64,000 nucleotides of DNA from Prado023 sp963697345 (GCA_963697345.1 CAVONS010000007.1:186001-250000), one strand, 5' to 3'; shown: positions 28,299 through 36,419, counted from the first letter of the stretch. Notes: generated by a model not told the origin, from the letters alone. Numbers and translations: made by a program.

Positions 28299-28466
28299 GT
28301 GGGGAAGTCCACTGACATCAGGCCCAAGATCACCTTGGCCTGCCAGGAGTGCAAGCACCGCAACTACATCACCAAGAAGAACCGGCGCAACGACCCGGAT
28401 CGCCTCGAGGTGAAGAAGTACTGCGCGAACTGCAACCAGCACACCGCGCACAAGGAGACCCGCTAG
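28299..28466 (+). CDS. rpmG: Ribosomal protein L33
   Basis: 55 aa, 50S subunit. Zinc-binding (C+) form with CQEC near residue 15 and CANC near 43. The core ITKKNRRNDPDRLE is nearly invariant. GTG 28299 is chosen for AAGGAAG at 28284-28290; the frame extends upstream to 28239 without homology. It follows tRNA-Thr and tRNA-Met as in other actinobacteria. Confidence 0.96.
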   Translation: MGKSTDIRPKITLACQECKHRNYITKKNRRNDPDRLEVKKYCANCNQHTAHKETR

Positions 28467-28542
28467 TCCCTGGGGCTCGCACCACCTGTGCCTGGCACCG
28501 GCGTCCAGGAGTCCTCATCGGGCTAAGTCGGTGTGCCGTCAC

Positions 28543-28548
28543 TAGGAT
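28543..28548 (+). promoter_or_regulatory. -10 element of the formate/nitrite-type channel gene
   Basis: TAGGAT in the 114-bp gap between rpmG and the channel gene, predicted start near 28555. The -35 is weak. Confidence 0.35.
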
Positions 28549-28580
28549 TCCAGCGATGCTGGTGCCGCTGGAGGGACGCC

Positions 28581-29456
28581 ATGGAGACTGAGAAGCTCTT
28601 CCCCGGCAAGGTCTTCATCTCCTCGATCCTGGAGATGCTGGAGTACAAGTCCGAGTTCACGGGGCTGATGAAGCGCCGCTACCTCATGCGGGCGGCGATG
28701 GCCGGCGTCATCGTCGGCTTCTTCTACGTGGGCAACTACACGATCCAGGCTGGGATGGAGTCCCTGGAGTTCGGCCTGGCTGAGGGCCTGCTGCCGATCG
28801 GGAAGCTTCTCGGCGCGATCTTCTTCGGCTTCGCCCTGGTCTTCATCTACTTCTCCAAGTCAGAGCTGCTGACGTCGAACATGATGATCACGTCGGTCGG
28901 CAACTACTACAAGGCGATCACCCCGAGGGGCACCGCCCGGGTGCTCTCCCTGTGCTACTTGGGCAACTTCCTCGGCGGCCTGCTGCTGGCCATGTTCCTG
29001 GCGGTCAGCACCATCATCTCCCCGGCCACCATGGCCCTGATGCTCCACTCGGTGGACGACAAGTTGGCGTTCGTCACCGAGGGCCCGACCGGATGGGTCG
29101 ACCTGTTCGTCCGTGCGGTCTTCTGCAACTTCTTCATCAACCTGGCCATGCTCATGGTCTACAACGGCTTCATCAAGGACGACCTCATGAAGGCGGTCGC
29201 GATGATCGCCTCGGTCTTCATCTTCGCCTACCTCGGCCTTGAGCACTCCGTGGCCAACACGGTGTTCTTCACGATCGTCGGCCTCCAGGAGGGGATCGAC
29301 ATCGGCCCTGCGCTGGGCAACATCGCGATATGCCTTGTGGGCAACTGGGTGGGCGGCGGCGTCCTGATCGGCATCTACTACGCCTACCTCAACGATGAGG
29401 CCCGCTGGCTGCGCCAGCATCCAGAAGCTGCCTCCGGCGCCAAGGGCGCGTCCTGA
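28581..29456 (+). CDS. Formate/nitrite transporter (FNT) family channel
   Basis: 291 aa, six membrane helices as in FocA/NirC. Recognisable FNT elements: LGNFLGG near residue 133, CNFFINLAML near 182, the channel histidine in LEHSVAN near 222 and GNWVGGG near 257. The N-terminal region (FISSILEMLEYKSEF) lacks the usual FNT N-terminal consensus, so this is a divergent subfamily; formate, nitrite, lactate or another small anion are all possible. ATG 28581 has GGAGGG 5 nt upstream. No formate or nitrite enzyme gene is nearby. It occupies the slot between rpmG and murB where MaoC/HadAB genes are common in actinobacteria. Confidence 0.85.
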   Translation: METEKLFPGKVFISSILEMLEYKSEFTGLMKRRYLMRAAMAGVIVGFFYVGNYTIQAGMESLEFGLAEGLLPIGKLLGAIFFGFALVFIYFSKSELLTSNMMITSVGNYYKAITPRGTARVLSLCYLGNFLGGLLLAMFLAVSTIISPATMALMLHSVDDKLAFVTEGPTGWVDLFVRAVFCNFFINLAMLMVYNGFIKDDLMKAVAMIASVFIFAYLGLEHSVANTVFFTIVGLQEGIDIGPALGNIAICLVGNWVGGGVLIGIYYAYLNDEARWLRQHPEAASGAKGAS

Positions 29457-29502
29457 ACACCGTCCCGCCCAGCGCACCACTGGTCCTCCCTCGGGGCACC
29501 TG

Positions 29503-30534
29503 ATGCCGTCCCTGGCCGACCTGACCACGCTGCGGGTCGGGGGTCCTGCCGGCAGCCTGCGCACGGCCACCAGCACCGGTGAGCTCATCGAGGCTGTCAC
29601 TACCCTCGACCAACAGGGCGAGCCACTGCTGCTGCTGGCCGGCGGGTCCAACCTGCTCGTGGCCGACGAGGGGTTCCAGGGCACGGTGATCCGCATCGCC
29701 ACACGCGGGATCGAGGCCGAGCAGGGCGGCCCGGGCCTGGTGCGGGTGCGGGTCGCCGCCGGCGAGAGCTGGGATGCGTTCGTGGTCCGCGCGCTGGACC
29801 AGGGGTGGTCCGGAGTCGAGGCGCTGTCCGGGATCCCGGGTTCCGCGGGCGCAACCCCGATCCAGAATGTCGGGGCCTACGGCGCGGAGGTGTCCCAGGT
29901 CGTGGAGTCGCTCGAGGTGCTGGATCGTACCGGTGGTCAGGTCCTGCAGATGCCGGCTCAGGCCGCCGGCTTCTCGTACCGAAGCTCAGCGCTCAAGCGC
30001 GATCCGAGCCGCTGGGTCGTGCTGTCGGTGACCATGGTCCTGGCCGTCGATGCGATGTCGGCTCCGATTGCCTACAGCGAGCTCGCCGGGCTGCTCGGCG
30101 TCGGCGTGGGCGGTCGAGCGCGAGCCAGCGAGGTCCGGCGGGCCGTCCTTGAGCTGCGCCGGGGCAAGGGGATGGTGCTGGATGGCGCTGACCACGACAC
30201 ATGGAGTGCGGGCTCGTTCTTCACCAACCCGATCGTCAGCGCGGCACAGGCCGCGAAGCTGCCCGAGGGTGCCCCCCGATTCGCGCAGCCCGACGGGACC
30301 GTGAAGACCTCGGCGGCCTGGTTGATCTCGCGTGCGGGATTCGAGAAGGGGTTCGCCCTGGCTCCGGGCGCCCCAGCATCGCTGTCGACCAAGCACGTCC
30401 TGGCCCTGACGAATCGCGGTGGCGCTCGGGCGCAGGACCTGCTCGACCTGGCCCGGGCGGTGCGTGCGGGTGTGCAGGATCAGTTCGGGATCGTGCTGGA
30501 GAACGAACCGGTCCTGGTGGGGTGCGCCCTGTAG
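29503..30534 (+). CDS. murB: UDP-N-acetylenolpyruvoylglucosamine reductase
   Basis: 343 aa. Reduces UDP-GlcNAc-enolpyruvate to UDP-MurNAc with NADPH and FAD in peptidoglycan synthesis. FAD-binding LAGGSNLLV near residue 46, AGATPIQNVGAYG near 116, the catalytic Ser238 in AGSFFTNP and the C-terminal glutamate in ENEPVLVG. TTLRVGGPA at the N-terminus is the standard opening, so the frame upstream of ATG 29503 is not needed; no strong ribosome site helps the choice. It converges with aspC 13 bp downstream. Confidence 0.94.
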   Translation: MPSLADLTTLRVGGPAGSLRTATSTGELIEAVTTLDQQGEPLLLLAGGSNLLVADEGFQGTVIRIATRGIEAEQGGPGLVRVRVAAGESWDAFVVRALDQGWSGVEALSGIPGSAGATPIQNVGAYGAEVSQVVESLEVLDRTGGQVLQMPAQAAGFSYRSSALKRDPSRWVVLSVTMVLAVDAMSAPIAYSELAGLLGVGVGGRARASEVRRAVLELRRGKGMVLDGADHDTWSAGSFFTNPIVSAAQAAKLPEGAPRFAQPDGTVKTSAAWLISRAGFEKGFALAPGAPASLSTKHVLALTNRGGARAQDLLDLARAVRAGVQDQFGIVLENEPVLVGCAL

Positions 30535-30547
30535 GCGTGCCCCAGCC

Positions 30548-31756
30548 TCATCCCGCTTCGCCGAGCAGGGTCGCCAACCGGCCGACACCCTCCTCGAGGT
30601 CGGCGTCGCCCAGGGCGTAGGACAGCCGCAGGAACCCCGGTGTGCCGAACGCCTCGCCGGGCACCACGGCGACCTCGACCTCGTCGAGGATGAGTGCGGC
30701 GAGCTCGGCGGAGGTGGCCGGTCGTCGACCGCGGAACTCGCGGCCGAGCAGGTCCTCCACCGACGGGTAGACGTAGAAGGCCCCCTCGGGCTCTGGGCAG
30801 AGCACGCCCGGGATCCCGGACAGGAGCTCCACGATGCGCCGGCGCCGACGGTCGAAGGCCACCCGCATCTGTTCCACGGCTGCGAGATCGCCGGACACGG
30901 CGGCCAGTGCGGCGATCTGGGACACGTTGGCGACGTTCGAGGTCGCGTGTGACTGCAGGTTGGTGGCGGCCTTCACGATGTCGGCGGGCCCGATCATCCA
31001 GCCGACCCGCCAGCCGGTCATGGCGTAGGTCTTGGCCACGCCGTTGACCACGATGCAGCGCTCGGCCAGGTCGGGCACCTCGACGGGCATCGAGGAGAAC
31101 TCCGCGTCGCCATAGACCAGGTGCTCGTAGATCTCGTCGGTCACGACCCACAGCCCGTGCTGCGCGGCCCAGCGGCCGATCGTGGCGACATCCTCGGGGG
31201 AGTACACCGCACCCGTCGGGTTCGAGGGGGAGACGAAGACCAGGGCCTTCGTGCTCGGGGTGCGGGCCGCCTCCAGCTGGTCGATGGTCGCCCGGTAACC
31301 GCTCTCCGGCGAGGTCGGCACCGCGACGGTCTGCCCGCCGGCCAGGGCGATCGACTCCGGATAGGTCGTCCAGTAGGGGGCGGGCAGCAGCACCTCGTCG
31401 CCCGGGTCGAGCAGGGCGGCGAAGGCGTTGTAGAGCGCCTGCTTGCCCCCGTTGGTGATCAGGACGTGGCTGGGCTTCACCGCCAGGCCCGAGTCGCGAT
31501 AGGTCTTGGCCGCCACGGCCTCCTTGAGCTCGGGCAGCCCGCCGGCAGGTGTGTACCGGTGCCAGCGTGGCTCCCGACAGGCGGCCACGGCGGCCTCGAC
31601 GATGTAGTCCGGCGTCGGGAAGTCCGGCTCGCCGGCGCCGAATCCGATGACGGGGCGCCCTGCCGCCTTGAGGGCCTTGGCCTTCGCGTCGACCGCGAGG
31701 GTGGCGGACTCGGCGATGGCACCGATGCGGGCAGAGACTCGGGAGTTCGTGGGCAT
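30548..31756 (-). CDS. aspC: Aspartate aminotransferase, class I/II fold
   Basis: 402 aa PLP enzyme of the subgroup-Ib aspartate/prephenate aminotransferases. FGAGEPDFPTP near residue 39 binds the side chain; SPSNPTGA, DEIYEHLVYGD and the PLP lysine K242 in AKTYAMTGWRVGW follow; a C-terminal Arg contacts the alpha-carboxylate. Catalyses aspartate to oxaloacetate exchange with 2-oxoglutarate. ATG 31756 follows TACGAT by 6 nt on the minus strand. In actinobacteria this gene commonly lies beside secE/nusG. Confidence 0.92.
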   Translation of the reverse strand: MPTNSRVSARIGAIAESATLAVDAKAKALKAAGRPVIGFGAGEPDFPTPDYIVEAAVAACREPRWHRYTPAGGLPELKEAVAAKTYRDSGLAVKPSHVLITNGGKQALYNAFAALLDPGDEVLLPAPYWTTYPESIALAGGQTVAVPTSPESGYRATIDQLEAARTPSTKALVFVSPSNPTGAVYSPEDVATIGRWAAQHGLWVVTDEIYEHLVYGDAEFSSMPVEVPDLAERCIVVNGVAKTYAMTGWRVGWMIGPADIVKAATNLQSHATSNVANVSQIAALAAVSGDLAAVEQMRVAFDRRRRRIVELLSGIPGVLCPEPEGAFYVYPSVEDLLGREFRGRRPATSAELAALILDEVEVAVVPGEAFGTPGFLRLSYALGDADLEEGVGRLATLLGEAG

Positions 31757-31762
31757 GGGCCC

Positions 31763-31768
31763 ATCGTA
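31763..31768 (-). promoter_or_regulatory. -10 element of a probable leaderless promoter for aspC
   Basis: Minus-strand TACGAT, then 6 nt, then ATG 31756. No Shine-Dalgarno sequence precedes the ATG. Confidence 0.5.
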
Positions 31769-31821
31769 GTGAGCCTGACCGCGGATCGAGCCGGGACGCT
31801 CGTTCGGCCGCCGGATCGCAT

Positions 31822-31852
31822 TTGGACCGGGGCGGGGGTCGCAACGTACACT
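31822..31852 (+). promoter_or_regulatory. Candidate promoter of tRNA-Trp-secE-nusG
   Basis: TTGGAC (31822-31827) and TACACT (31847-31852) with a 19-bp spacer, slightly long. TAGCCT at 31882-31887 is an alternative -10 closer to the tRNA. Confidence 0.4.
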
Positions 31853-31911
31853 GGGGCCTCCGGGTCGGCGCACCCTCGCGGTAGCCTGCCCGGGTCATGC
31901 ATGAATTCCAA

Positions 31912-31984
31912 AGGGTCGTAGCTCAATTGGTAGAGCACCGGTCTCCAAAACCGGCGGTTGGGGGTTCAAGTCCCTCCGGCCCTG
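31912..31984 (+). tRNA. tRNA-Trp (CCA)
   Basis: 73 nt. Acceptor AGGGTCG pairs with CGGCCCT (31977-31983, one T-G pair), discriminator G31984, anticodon CCA in loop CTCCAAA, T-loop GGTTCAAGT. No encoded CCA end. Located immediately before secE, the conserved actinobacterial position. Confidence 0.95.
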
Positions 31985-32051
31985 CGAGGCGGAACGTTCA
32001 CGTTCCGCGTCCTAACACCTGTGGGCGCCCGTCGCCCGCCTCGGAGGACCT

Positions 32052-32300
32052 GTGAGCGAGAGCAGCACAACGACCGACCGTGGCTCGTCCGGCGAGCCTG
32101 CGGGCAAGCCCAGTTCCTGGGCGCGCCTCACGCTGTTCATGCGCCAGATCGTTGCCGAGTTGCGCAAGGTCATCTGGCCGACGCGCAAGGAGTTGATCAC
32201 CTACACGTGGGTGGTGATCGTCTTCGTGGCGGTCTTCACCGGCATCGTGGCGGTGTACGACTTCGTGTTCACCAAGCTGGTGCTGCAGCTCTTCGGCTGA
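32052..32300 (+). CDS. secE: Protein translocase subunit SecE
   Basis: 82 aa, single-helix SecE form. Cytoplasmic amphipathic motif AELRKVIWPTRKEL near residue 35, then one membrane span (VVIVFVAVFTGIVAVYDFVF). Clamps SecY in the SecYEG channel. GTG 32052 with GGAGGA at 32043-32048. First protein gene of the secE-nusG-rplK-rplA cluster. Confidence 0.96.
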   Translation: MSESSTTTDRGSSGEPAGKPSSWARLTLFMRQIVAELRKVIWPTRKELITYTWVVIVFVAVFTGIVAVYDFVFTKLVLQLFG

Positions 32301-32335
32301 GCTGCTCACCCCGTACTAGATCTGCGAGGACGACT

Positions 32336-33235
32336 GTGTCTGCAACGACCGACGAGTTCGACGCCCCCGAGGGCGAGGCCGCCGCGTTCGACCCATCGGC
32401 TGCCGTGCCGGCTGCCGAGGGATCCGACGACGCTGCCCCGAACGCGGAGGTCGACGTGCCCGAGGGCGATGTCGCTGCTGGGGACGCGGCTGCCCCCGAG
32501 GGGGCCGGGGACGACCCCGGGCAGGAGTCCGTCGAGGCCGTGGACCCCGAGACCGGCGAGGTCCTTGCCGGCTCAGGGGAGGAGTCCGCTGCCGAGCTGG
32601 ACGCACCTGTCGATCCGATCGAGGCGTTCCGCGAGGAGATGTCCTCCGCACCCGGCGACTGGTACGTGATCCACTCCTACGCCGGCTACGAGAACAAGGT
32701 CAAGGCGAACCTCCTGACCCGTGCGACGTCGCTGAGCATGGAGGACTACATCTTCCAGGTCGAGGTCCCGATCGAAGAGGTCGTGGAGATCAAGAACGGC
32801 CAGAAGAAGCAGGTCAAGCGCAACAAGTTCCCCGGGTACGTCCTGGTCCGCATGGAGCTCACCGACGAGTCGTGGGGCACCGTCCGGCACACGCCCGGGG
32901 TCACCGGCTTCGTCGGCCATGCCCACCAGCCCCTGCCGCTGAGCCTCGAGGAGGTCGTGGCGATCCTGGCTCCCGAGCCCGAGGTCGCTCCCGAGCCCAT
33001 CTCGGCCGCCGGTGGAGCCGCGGGCGGCGCCCGGGCGGCGGGCAAGCAGGCGCCGGTCGTCGAGATCGACCTCACCCCCGGCGACTCCGTCACCGTCATC
33101 GACGGCGCCTTCGCCACGTTGCACGCCACTGTCTCGGAGATCAACATCGAGGGGCAGAAGATCACCGGCCTCGTGGAGATCTTCGGCCGCGAGACCCCGG
33201 TCGAGCTCCGCTTCGACCAGATCGAGAAGAACTAG
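32336..33235 (+). CDS. nusG: Transcription termination/antitermination protein NusG
   Basis: 299 aa. The first ~105 residues are a highly acidic Ala/Glu/Asp extension, as in Streptomyces NusG. The NGN domain starts at WYVIHSYAGYENKVKANL (about residue 110) and the KOW domain near GDSVTVIDGAFA (about 247). An Ala/Gly/Pro linker (about 210-240) with the segment GGAAGGARAAGK separates them. It binds RNA polymerase and affects pausing and termination. GTG 32336 follows GAGGA by 5 nt. Confidence 0.95.
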   Translation: MSATTDEFDAPEGEAAAFDPSAAVPAAEGSDDAAPNAEVDVPEGDVAAGDAAAPEGAGDDPGQESVEAVDPETGEVLAGSGEESAAELDAPVDPIEAFREEMSSAPGDWYVIHSYAGYENKVKANLLTRATSLSMEDYIFQVEVPIEEVVEIKNGQKKQVKRNKFPGYVLVRMELTDESWGTVRHTPGVTGFVGHAHQPLPLSLEEVVAILAPEPEVAPEPISAAGGAAGGARAAGKQAPVVEIDLTPGDSVTVIDGAFATLHATVSEINIEGQKITGLVEIFGRETPVELRFDQIEKN

Positions 33236-33257
33236 CGCCGACCGGCGCCCCCAGATT

Positions 33258-33279
33258 CCCGCGGTGAACGCGCCGCGGG
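33258..33279 (+). other. Hairpin in the nusG-rplK gap
   Basis: 7-bp perfect stem CCCGCGG/CCGCGGG with an 8-nt loop, 25 nt before rplK. No T-run, so an attenuator or RNA-processing element rather than a terminator. Confidence 0.3.
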
Positions 33280-33304
33280 TGCACCCACACGAAGGACCCA
33301 AGAA

Positions 33305-33742
33305 ATGCCACCCAAGAAGAAGAAGAAGGTCACAGGGCTGATCAAGCTCCAGATCCAGGCCGGCGCCGCCAACCCGGCGCCGCCGGTCGGCCCCGCCCTG
33401 GGCCAGCACGGCGTCAACATCATGGAGTTCTGCAAGGCCTACAACGCCGCGACTGAGGCCCAGCGCGGCAACGTCATCCCGGTCGAGATCACCGTGTACG
33501 AGGATCGTTCGTTCGACTTCGTGCTCAAGACTCCCCCGGCGGCGAAGCTCATCCTCAAGGCCGCTGGAGTCGAGAAGGGCTCCGGTGTTCCCCAGAAGGA
33601 CAAGGTCGGCTCGATCACCCGGGCCCAGGTCAAGGAGATCGCCGAGGTCAAGATGCCCGACCTCAACGCCAACGATGTTGATGCCGCGATGAAGATCATC
33701 GAGGGCACCGCCCGCCAGATGGGGATCACCGTCTCCGAGTGA
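33305..33742 (+). CDS. rplK: Ribosomal protein L11
   Basis: 145 aa, GTPase-associated centre of the 50S subunit. Begins MPPKKKKKVTGLIKLQIQAG; the flexible N-terminal GAANPAPPVGPALGQHG segment and the rRNA-binding C-terminal domain (DVDAAMKIIEGTARQMG) are intact. ATG 33305 follows GAAGGACC. Partner of L10(L12) in factor recruitment and target of thiostrepton-class antibiotics. Confidence 0.98.
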   Translation: MPPKKKKKVTGLIKLQIQAGAANPAPPVGPALGQHGVNIMEFCKAYNAATEAQRGNVIPVEITVYEDRSFDFVLKTPPAAKLILKAAGVEKGSGVPQKDKVGSITRAQVKEIAEVKMPDLNANDVDAAMKIIEGTARQMGITVSE

Positions 33743-33765
33743 GACACCCCCACCACCAAGTACGC

Positions 33766-33795
33766 GTGGTAGGGCCTGCGCGGCCCGTACACCAC
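33766..33795 (+). promoter_or_regulatory. Possible L1-binding hairpin in the rplA leader
   Basis: Two-part stem GTGGT-GGGCC/GGCCC-ACCAC with an asymmetric internal loop, ending 20 nt before rplA. L1 autoregulates its operon through such leader hairpins in other bacteria; assignment here is by position and shape only. Confidence 0.3.
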
Positions 33796-33815
33796 CAACG
33801 GAGAGGAATCCGTCC

Positions 33816-34532
33816 ATGAAGCGCAGCAAGGGCTACCGCCAGGCAGCCGAGAAGATCGATCCCCACCAGTTGCACTCCCCGCTGTCCGCGGTGCGCCTGG
33901 CCCGGGAGACATCCCCCACCAAGTTCGACGCGACCGTCGAGGTGGCCATGCGGTTGGGCATCGACCCCCGCAAGGCCGACCAGATGGTGCGCGGCACCGT
34001 CAACCTGCCGCACGGCACCGGCAAGACCGCCCGGGTCCTGGTCTTCGCCAACGCCGCCAAGGCAGAGGAGGCGCGCGCCGCGGGTGCCGACTTCGTCGGC
34101 TCCGACGACATGATCGAGAAGGTCGCCGGTGGCTGGACCGAGTTCGACGCCGCAGTCGCGACGCCCGATCTGATGGGCAAGGTCGGACGACTGGGCAAGG
34201 TGCTCGGTCCCCGTGGCCTCATGCCCAACCCGAAGACGGGCACCGTCACGATGGACGTGGCCAAGGCCGTGTCCGACATCAAGGGCGGCAAGATCGAGTT
34301 CCGCACCGACAAGAGCGGGAACCTGAACTTCCCGATCGGCAAGGTGTCGTTCACCGAGACCCAGCTGGCCGAGAACTACGGCGCGGCGATCGACGAGATC
34401 ACGCGGCTCAAGCCCTCATCGTCCAAGGGGCGCTACATCCGCAAGACGACCATCTCCACCACGATGGGTCCTGGCATCCCGGTTGATCCCAACCGGACCA
34501 AGGACCTGCTGGTGGAGGACGAGATCGCCTGA
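33816..34532 (+). CDS. rplA: Ribosomal protein L1
   Basis: 238 aa, normal length. L1 stalk protein that contacts deacylated E-site tRNA. Signature GTVNLPHGTGKTARVLVFA near residue 67, then GKLGRVLGPRGLMPNPK-like block (KVLGPRGLMPNPKTGTVT near 128). ATG 33816 with GGAGAGG upstream. Last gene of its transcript; a strong terminator follows. Confidence 0.98.
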   Translation: MKRSKGYRQAAEKIDPHQLHSPLSAVRLARETSPTKFDATVEVAMRLGIDPRKADQMVRGTVNLPHGTGKTARVLVFANAAKAEEARAAGADFVGSDDMIEKVAGGWTEFDAAVATPDLMGKVGRLGKVLGPRGLMPNPKTGTVTMDVAKAVSDIKGGKIEFRTDKSGNLNFPIGKVSFTETQLAENYGAAIDEITRLKPSSSKGRYIRKTTISTTMGPGIPVDPNRTKDLLVEDEIA

Positions 34533-34545
34533 CAGGTCCGCACCA

Positions 34546-34596
34546 ACAGACGGGCCCGCCGGCTGCCACTGGGCAGCACGGCGGGCCCGTCTGTTT
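34546..34596 (+). terminator. Rho-independent terminator after rplA
   Basis: 15-bp perfect stem (34546-34560 with 34580-34594) enclosing a smaller GCTGCC/GGCAGC hairpin, ending in TGTTTC. It sits between convergent rplA and the TM2 gene and may serve both. Confidence 0.85.
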
Positions 34597-34610
34597 CGGT
34601 ACCGGTGTGA

Positions 34611-35105
34611 CTACCAGTTGGACAGGACGCGGCCCTGCTTGTCCTTGAAGGACCCCACGATGATCATCACCAGGTCGATCAGGAACCAGATGCCGAAGCC
34701 CCCGAGCGTGATCAGGTACAGGATCCCGGTCCCGATCTTGCCGACGTAGAAGCGCTGGAGGCCCAGGCCCAGCAGCAGGATCAGCAGCAGGGCGACCAGC
34801 CGGCTCTTGGGGCTGGCGGGCTGGCCGCTCGCGTCGAGCATCGGCTTGCCGTTGGGGAAGGTGGCAACGGCCGCGGCCGTCACGGGAGCAGCAGCCATCA
34901 CCGGCGGGGCGGGTGGGGCCGGTGGGGCAGCAGGAGTTGCCGGCGGCGCCGGGGGGGCCGGTGGGGCGACCGCAGGAGCTGGGGGGGCCGGGGTGTCCGG
35001 GTCCGCAGCCGCGATGTCCGGCGCCGCCGGAGGGTCGATGGGGGCCTCAGGCGTGGGTGGGCTGGCGTCGGTGGGGGGCACGGGGAGGTTCTCGTTCATG
35101 CTCAT
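34611..35105 (-). CDS. TM2-domain membrane protein with Pro/Ala-rich N-terminus
   Basis: 164 aa. Residues 1-75 are a Pro/Ala low-complexity stretch (repeated PPAPPAPP-type units). Residues ~100-160 form a TM2 domain: a basic KSRLV lead-in, helix LLLILLLGLGL, the loop QRFYVGKIGTG, a second helix and the DLVMIIVG end. TM2 proteins are small membrane proteins of mostly unknown function. ATG 35105 has AGAAGG 7 nt upstream; ATG 35099 is possible. It is oriented against the surrounding ribosomal genes. Confidence 0.85.
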   Translation of the reverse strand: MSMNENLPVPPTDASPPTPEAPIDPPAAPDIAAADPDTPAPPAPAVAPPAPPAPPATPAAPPAPPAPPVMAAAPVTAAAVATFPNGKPMLDASGQPASPKSRLVALLLILLLGLGLQRFYVGKIGTGILYLITLGGFGIWFLIDLVMIIVGSFKDKQGRVLSNW

Positions 35106-35349
35106 GGATCAGCCTTCTGCTCGGGCAGGCGCGGGCGCGCCGGCGAAGTACCGACGAATGTACCGGCGCGTGGGCCCTGCGGGCGCCGGGACACGAGGCG
35201 GCTCCGCCACGCAGGACCCCGCGCTGAGTGACGACCGGGAGGGGGATTGCCGCCACGACGAGGACCTTCGTGGGGCGAAGCCCTCGAGGAAGACCAGGGC
35301 AACCGGGCTGAGCACCAGAACCTGCCGTGCAGACCCCGTCCCCGGCGAT

Positions 35350-35378
35350 TTGGCCGGATCCCGGGGCTGGTCTAGGCT
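35350..35378 (+). promoter_or_regulatory. Promoter of rplJ-rplL
   Basis: TTGGCC (35350-35355), 17-bp spacer, TAGGCT (35373-35378). Predicted start about 35385, giving a ~190-nt leader before rplJ. The upstream part of this 470-bp gap (35106-35349) shows no gene I can support. Confidence 0.65.
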
Positions 35379-35384
35379 TGGGTC

Positions 35385-35510
35385 ACCGAAGACCGCTGGT
35401 GGGTGCCGCAAGGCTCCCGAAGGTCCCGCACAGGAGCGGGCGGCCCGCGCAGGTGAGAGCAGTGATTGCAGTCGGCCGGTGTCATCGCCGGACCTGCGCC
35501 CCACGCCCCG
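35385..35510 (+). promoter_or_regulatory. Probable ribosomal protein L10 leader
   Basis: The rplJ 5' UTR begins with GACCGCTGGT and contains the GCGCAGGTGAG element of actinobacterial L10 leaders. GCGCAGGT (35447-35454) is perfectly complementary to ACCTGCGC (35492-35499), enclosing a GCCGGTGTCATCGCCGG hairpin. In other bacteria L10(L12)4 binds this leader to repress its own synthesis. Exact limits are approximate. Confidence 0.55.
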
Positions 35511-35575
35511 CGCCTGCGCCCGGGGCGTTCGTCATGTCGGGCACGACCCGCGGTCGACACTGCTGAAGGAGAATC

Positions 35576-36361
35576 ATGGCGCGGAACCCCAAGCACAGCG
35601 CCGTCCAGGAGATCACCGAGGAGTTCACCTCCTCGAGTGCGGCGGTCCTGACGGAGTATCGCGGCCTGTCCGTGGCACAGCTCAAGGAGCTGCGCCGTTC
35701 CCTGGCTGGCAACGCCACCTACGCCGTGGTGAAGAACACCCTGACCCGGATCGCGGCCAAGGATGCCGGGGTCGAGGGTCTGGATGACCTGCTGGTCGGC
35801 CCCAGCGCGATCGCCTTCGTGAAGGGCGATCCCGTCGAGGCTGCCAAGGGCCTGCGTGACTTCGCCAAGGCACACCCCATGCTCGTCATCAAGGGCGGCT
35901 ACATGGACGGCAACGTCCTGTCGGCTGCCGAGGTGAGCAAGCTTGCGGATCTCGAGTCCCGCGAGGTGCTGCTGGCCAAGTTGGCCGGCGCGATGAACGC
36001 CTCCCTGCAGCAGGCGGTGTCGCTGTTCGCAGCCCCGCTGGCACAGGCCGCGCGTGCCATCGATGCGCTCCGGGTCGCCGCAGAGGCAGATCCGTCAATG
36101 ATCGGCGGTGCGGGTCAGGCCCCGGCTGCCGAGGTTGCCCCCGAGGCGGACGCCGAGGAGACCGTCACCGAGACCGAGGCAGTTGCCGAGGTCCCCGAGG
36201 CTGAGGCGAGCGCCGAGGCCACCCCCGAGGCTGAGGCATCTGCCGACGCCGAGGCCACCCCCGAGGCTGAGGCATCTGCCGACGCTGAGGTCCCGGTTGA
36301 GGCACCCGCCGATGCCGCCACCGACGCTGCGGCCGCAGCCGAGGAGAACGCCGAGGGCTGA
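35576..36361 (+). CDS. rplJ: Ribosomal protein L10 with long acidic tail
   Basis: 261 aa against the usual 165-190. Residues 1-175 are normal L10: LTEYRGLSVAQLKELRRSL, the YAVVKNTLTRIA block and the L12-binding helix region. From about residue 180 an Ala/Glu/Asp/Pro/Thr tail follows, including a perfect 36-bp tandem duplication (36212-36247 and 36248-36283) coding AEATPEAEASAD twice. L10 anchors L7/L12 dimers of the 50S stalk. ATG 35576 with AAGGAGAA upstream. It is coupled with rplL 58 bp downstream. Confidence 0.96.
   Translation: MARNPKHSAVQEITEEFTSSSAAVLTEYRGLSVAQLKELRRSLAGNATYAVVKNTLTRIAAKDAGVEGLDDLLVGPSAIAFVKGDPVEAAKGLRDFAKAHPMLVIKGGYMDGNVLSAAEVSKLADLESREVLLAKLAGAMNASLQQAVSLFAAPLAQAARAIDALRVAAEADPSMIGGAGQAPAAEVAPEADAEETVTETEAVAEVPEAEASAEATPEAEASADAEATPEAEASADAEVPVEAPADAATDAAAAAEENAEG
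36212..36283 (+). repeat. Perfect 36-bp tandem duplication inside rplJ
   Basis: Two identical 36-base units in direct contact, each coding 12 residues (AEATPEAEASAD). They keep the reading frame. Confidence 0.95.
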
Positions 36362-36419
36362 TCGCCCAACGCAATCAGCCCAACCCGGCAACGGCCGGAA
36401 ACAAGAGAGGAACGCCATC

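Noticed and set aside
36212..36283. Tandem 36-bp units as a CRISPR-like array
   Set aside because: Only two adjacent copies, no spacers, and they are in-frame coding sequence of rplJ.
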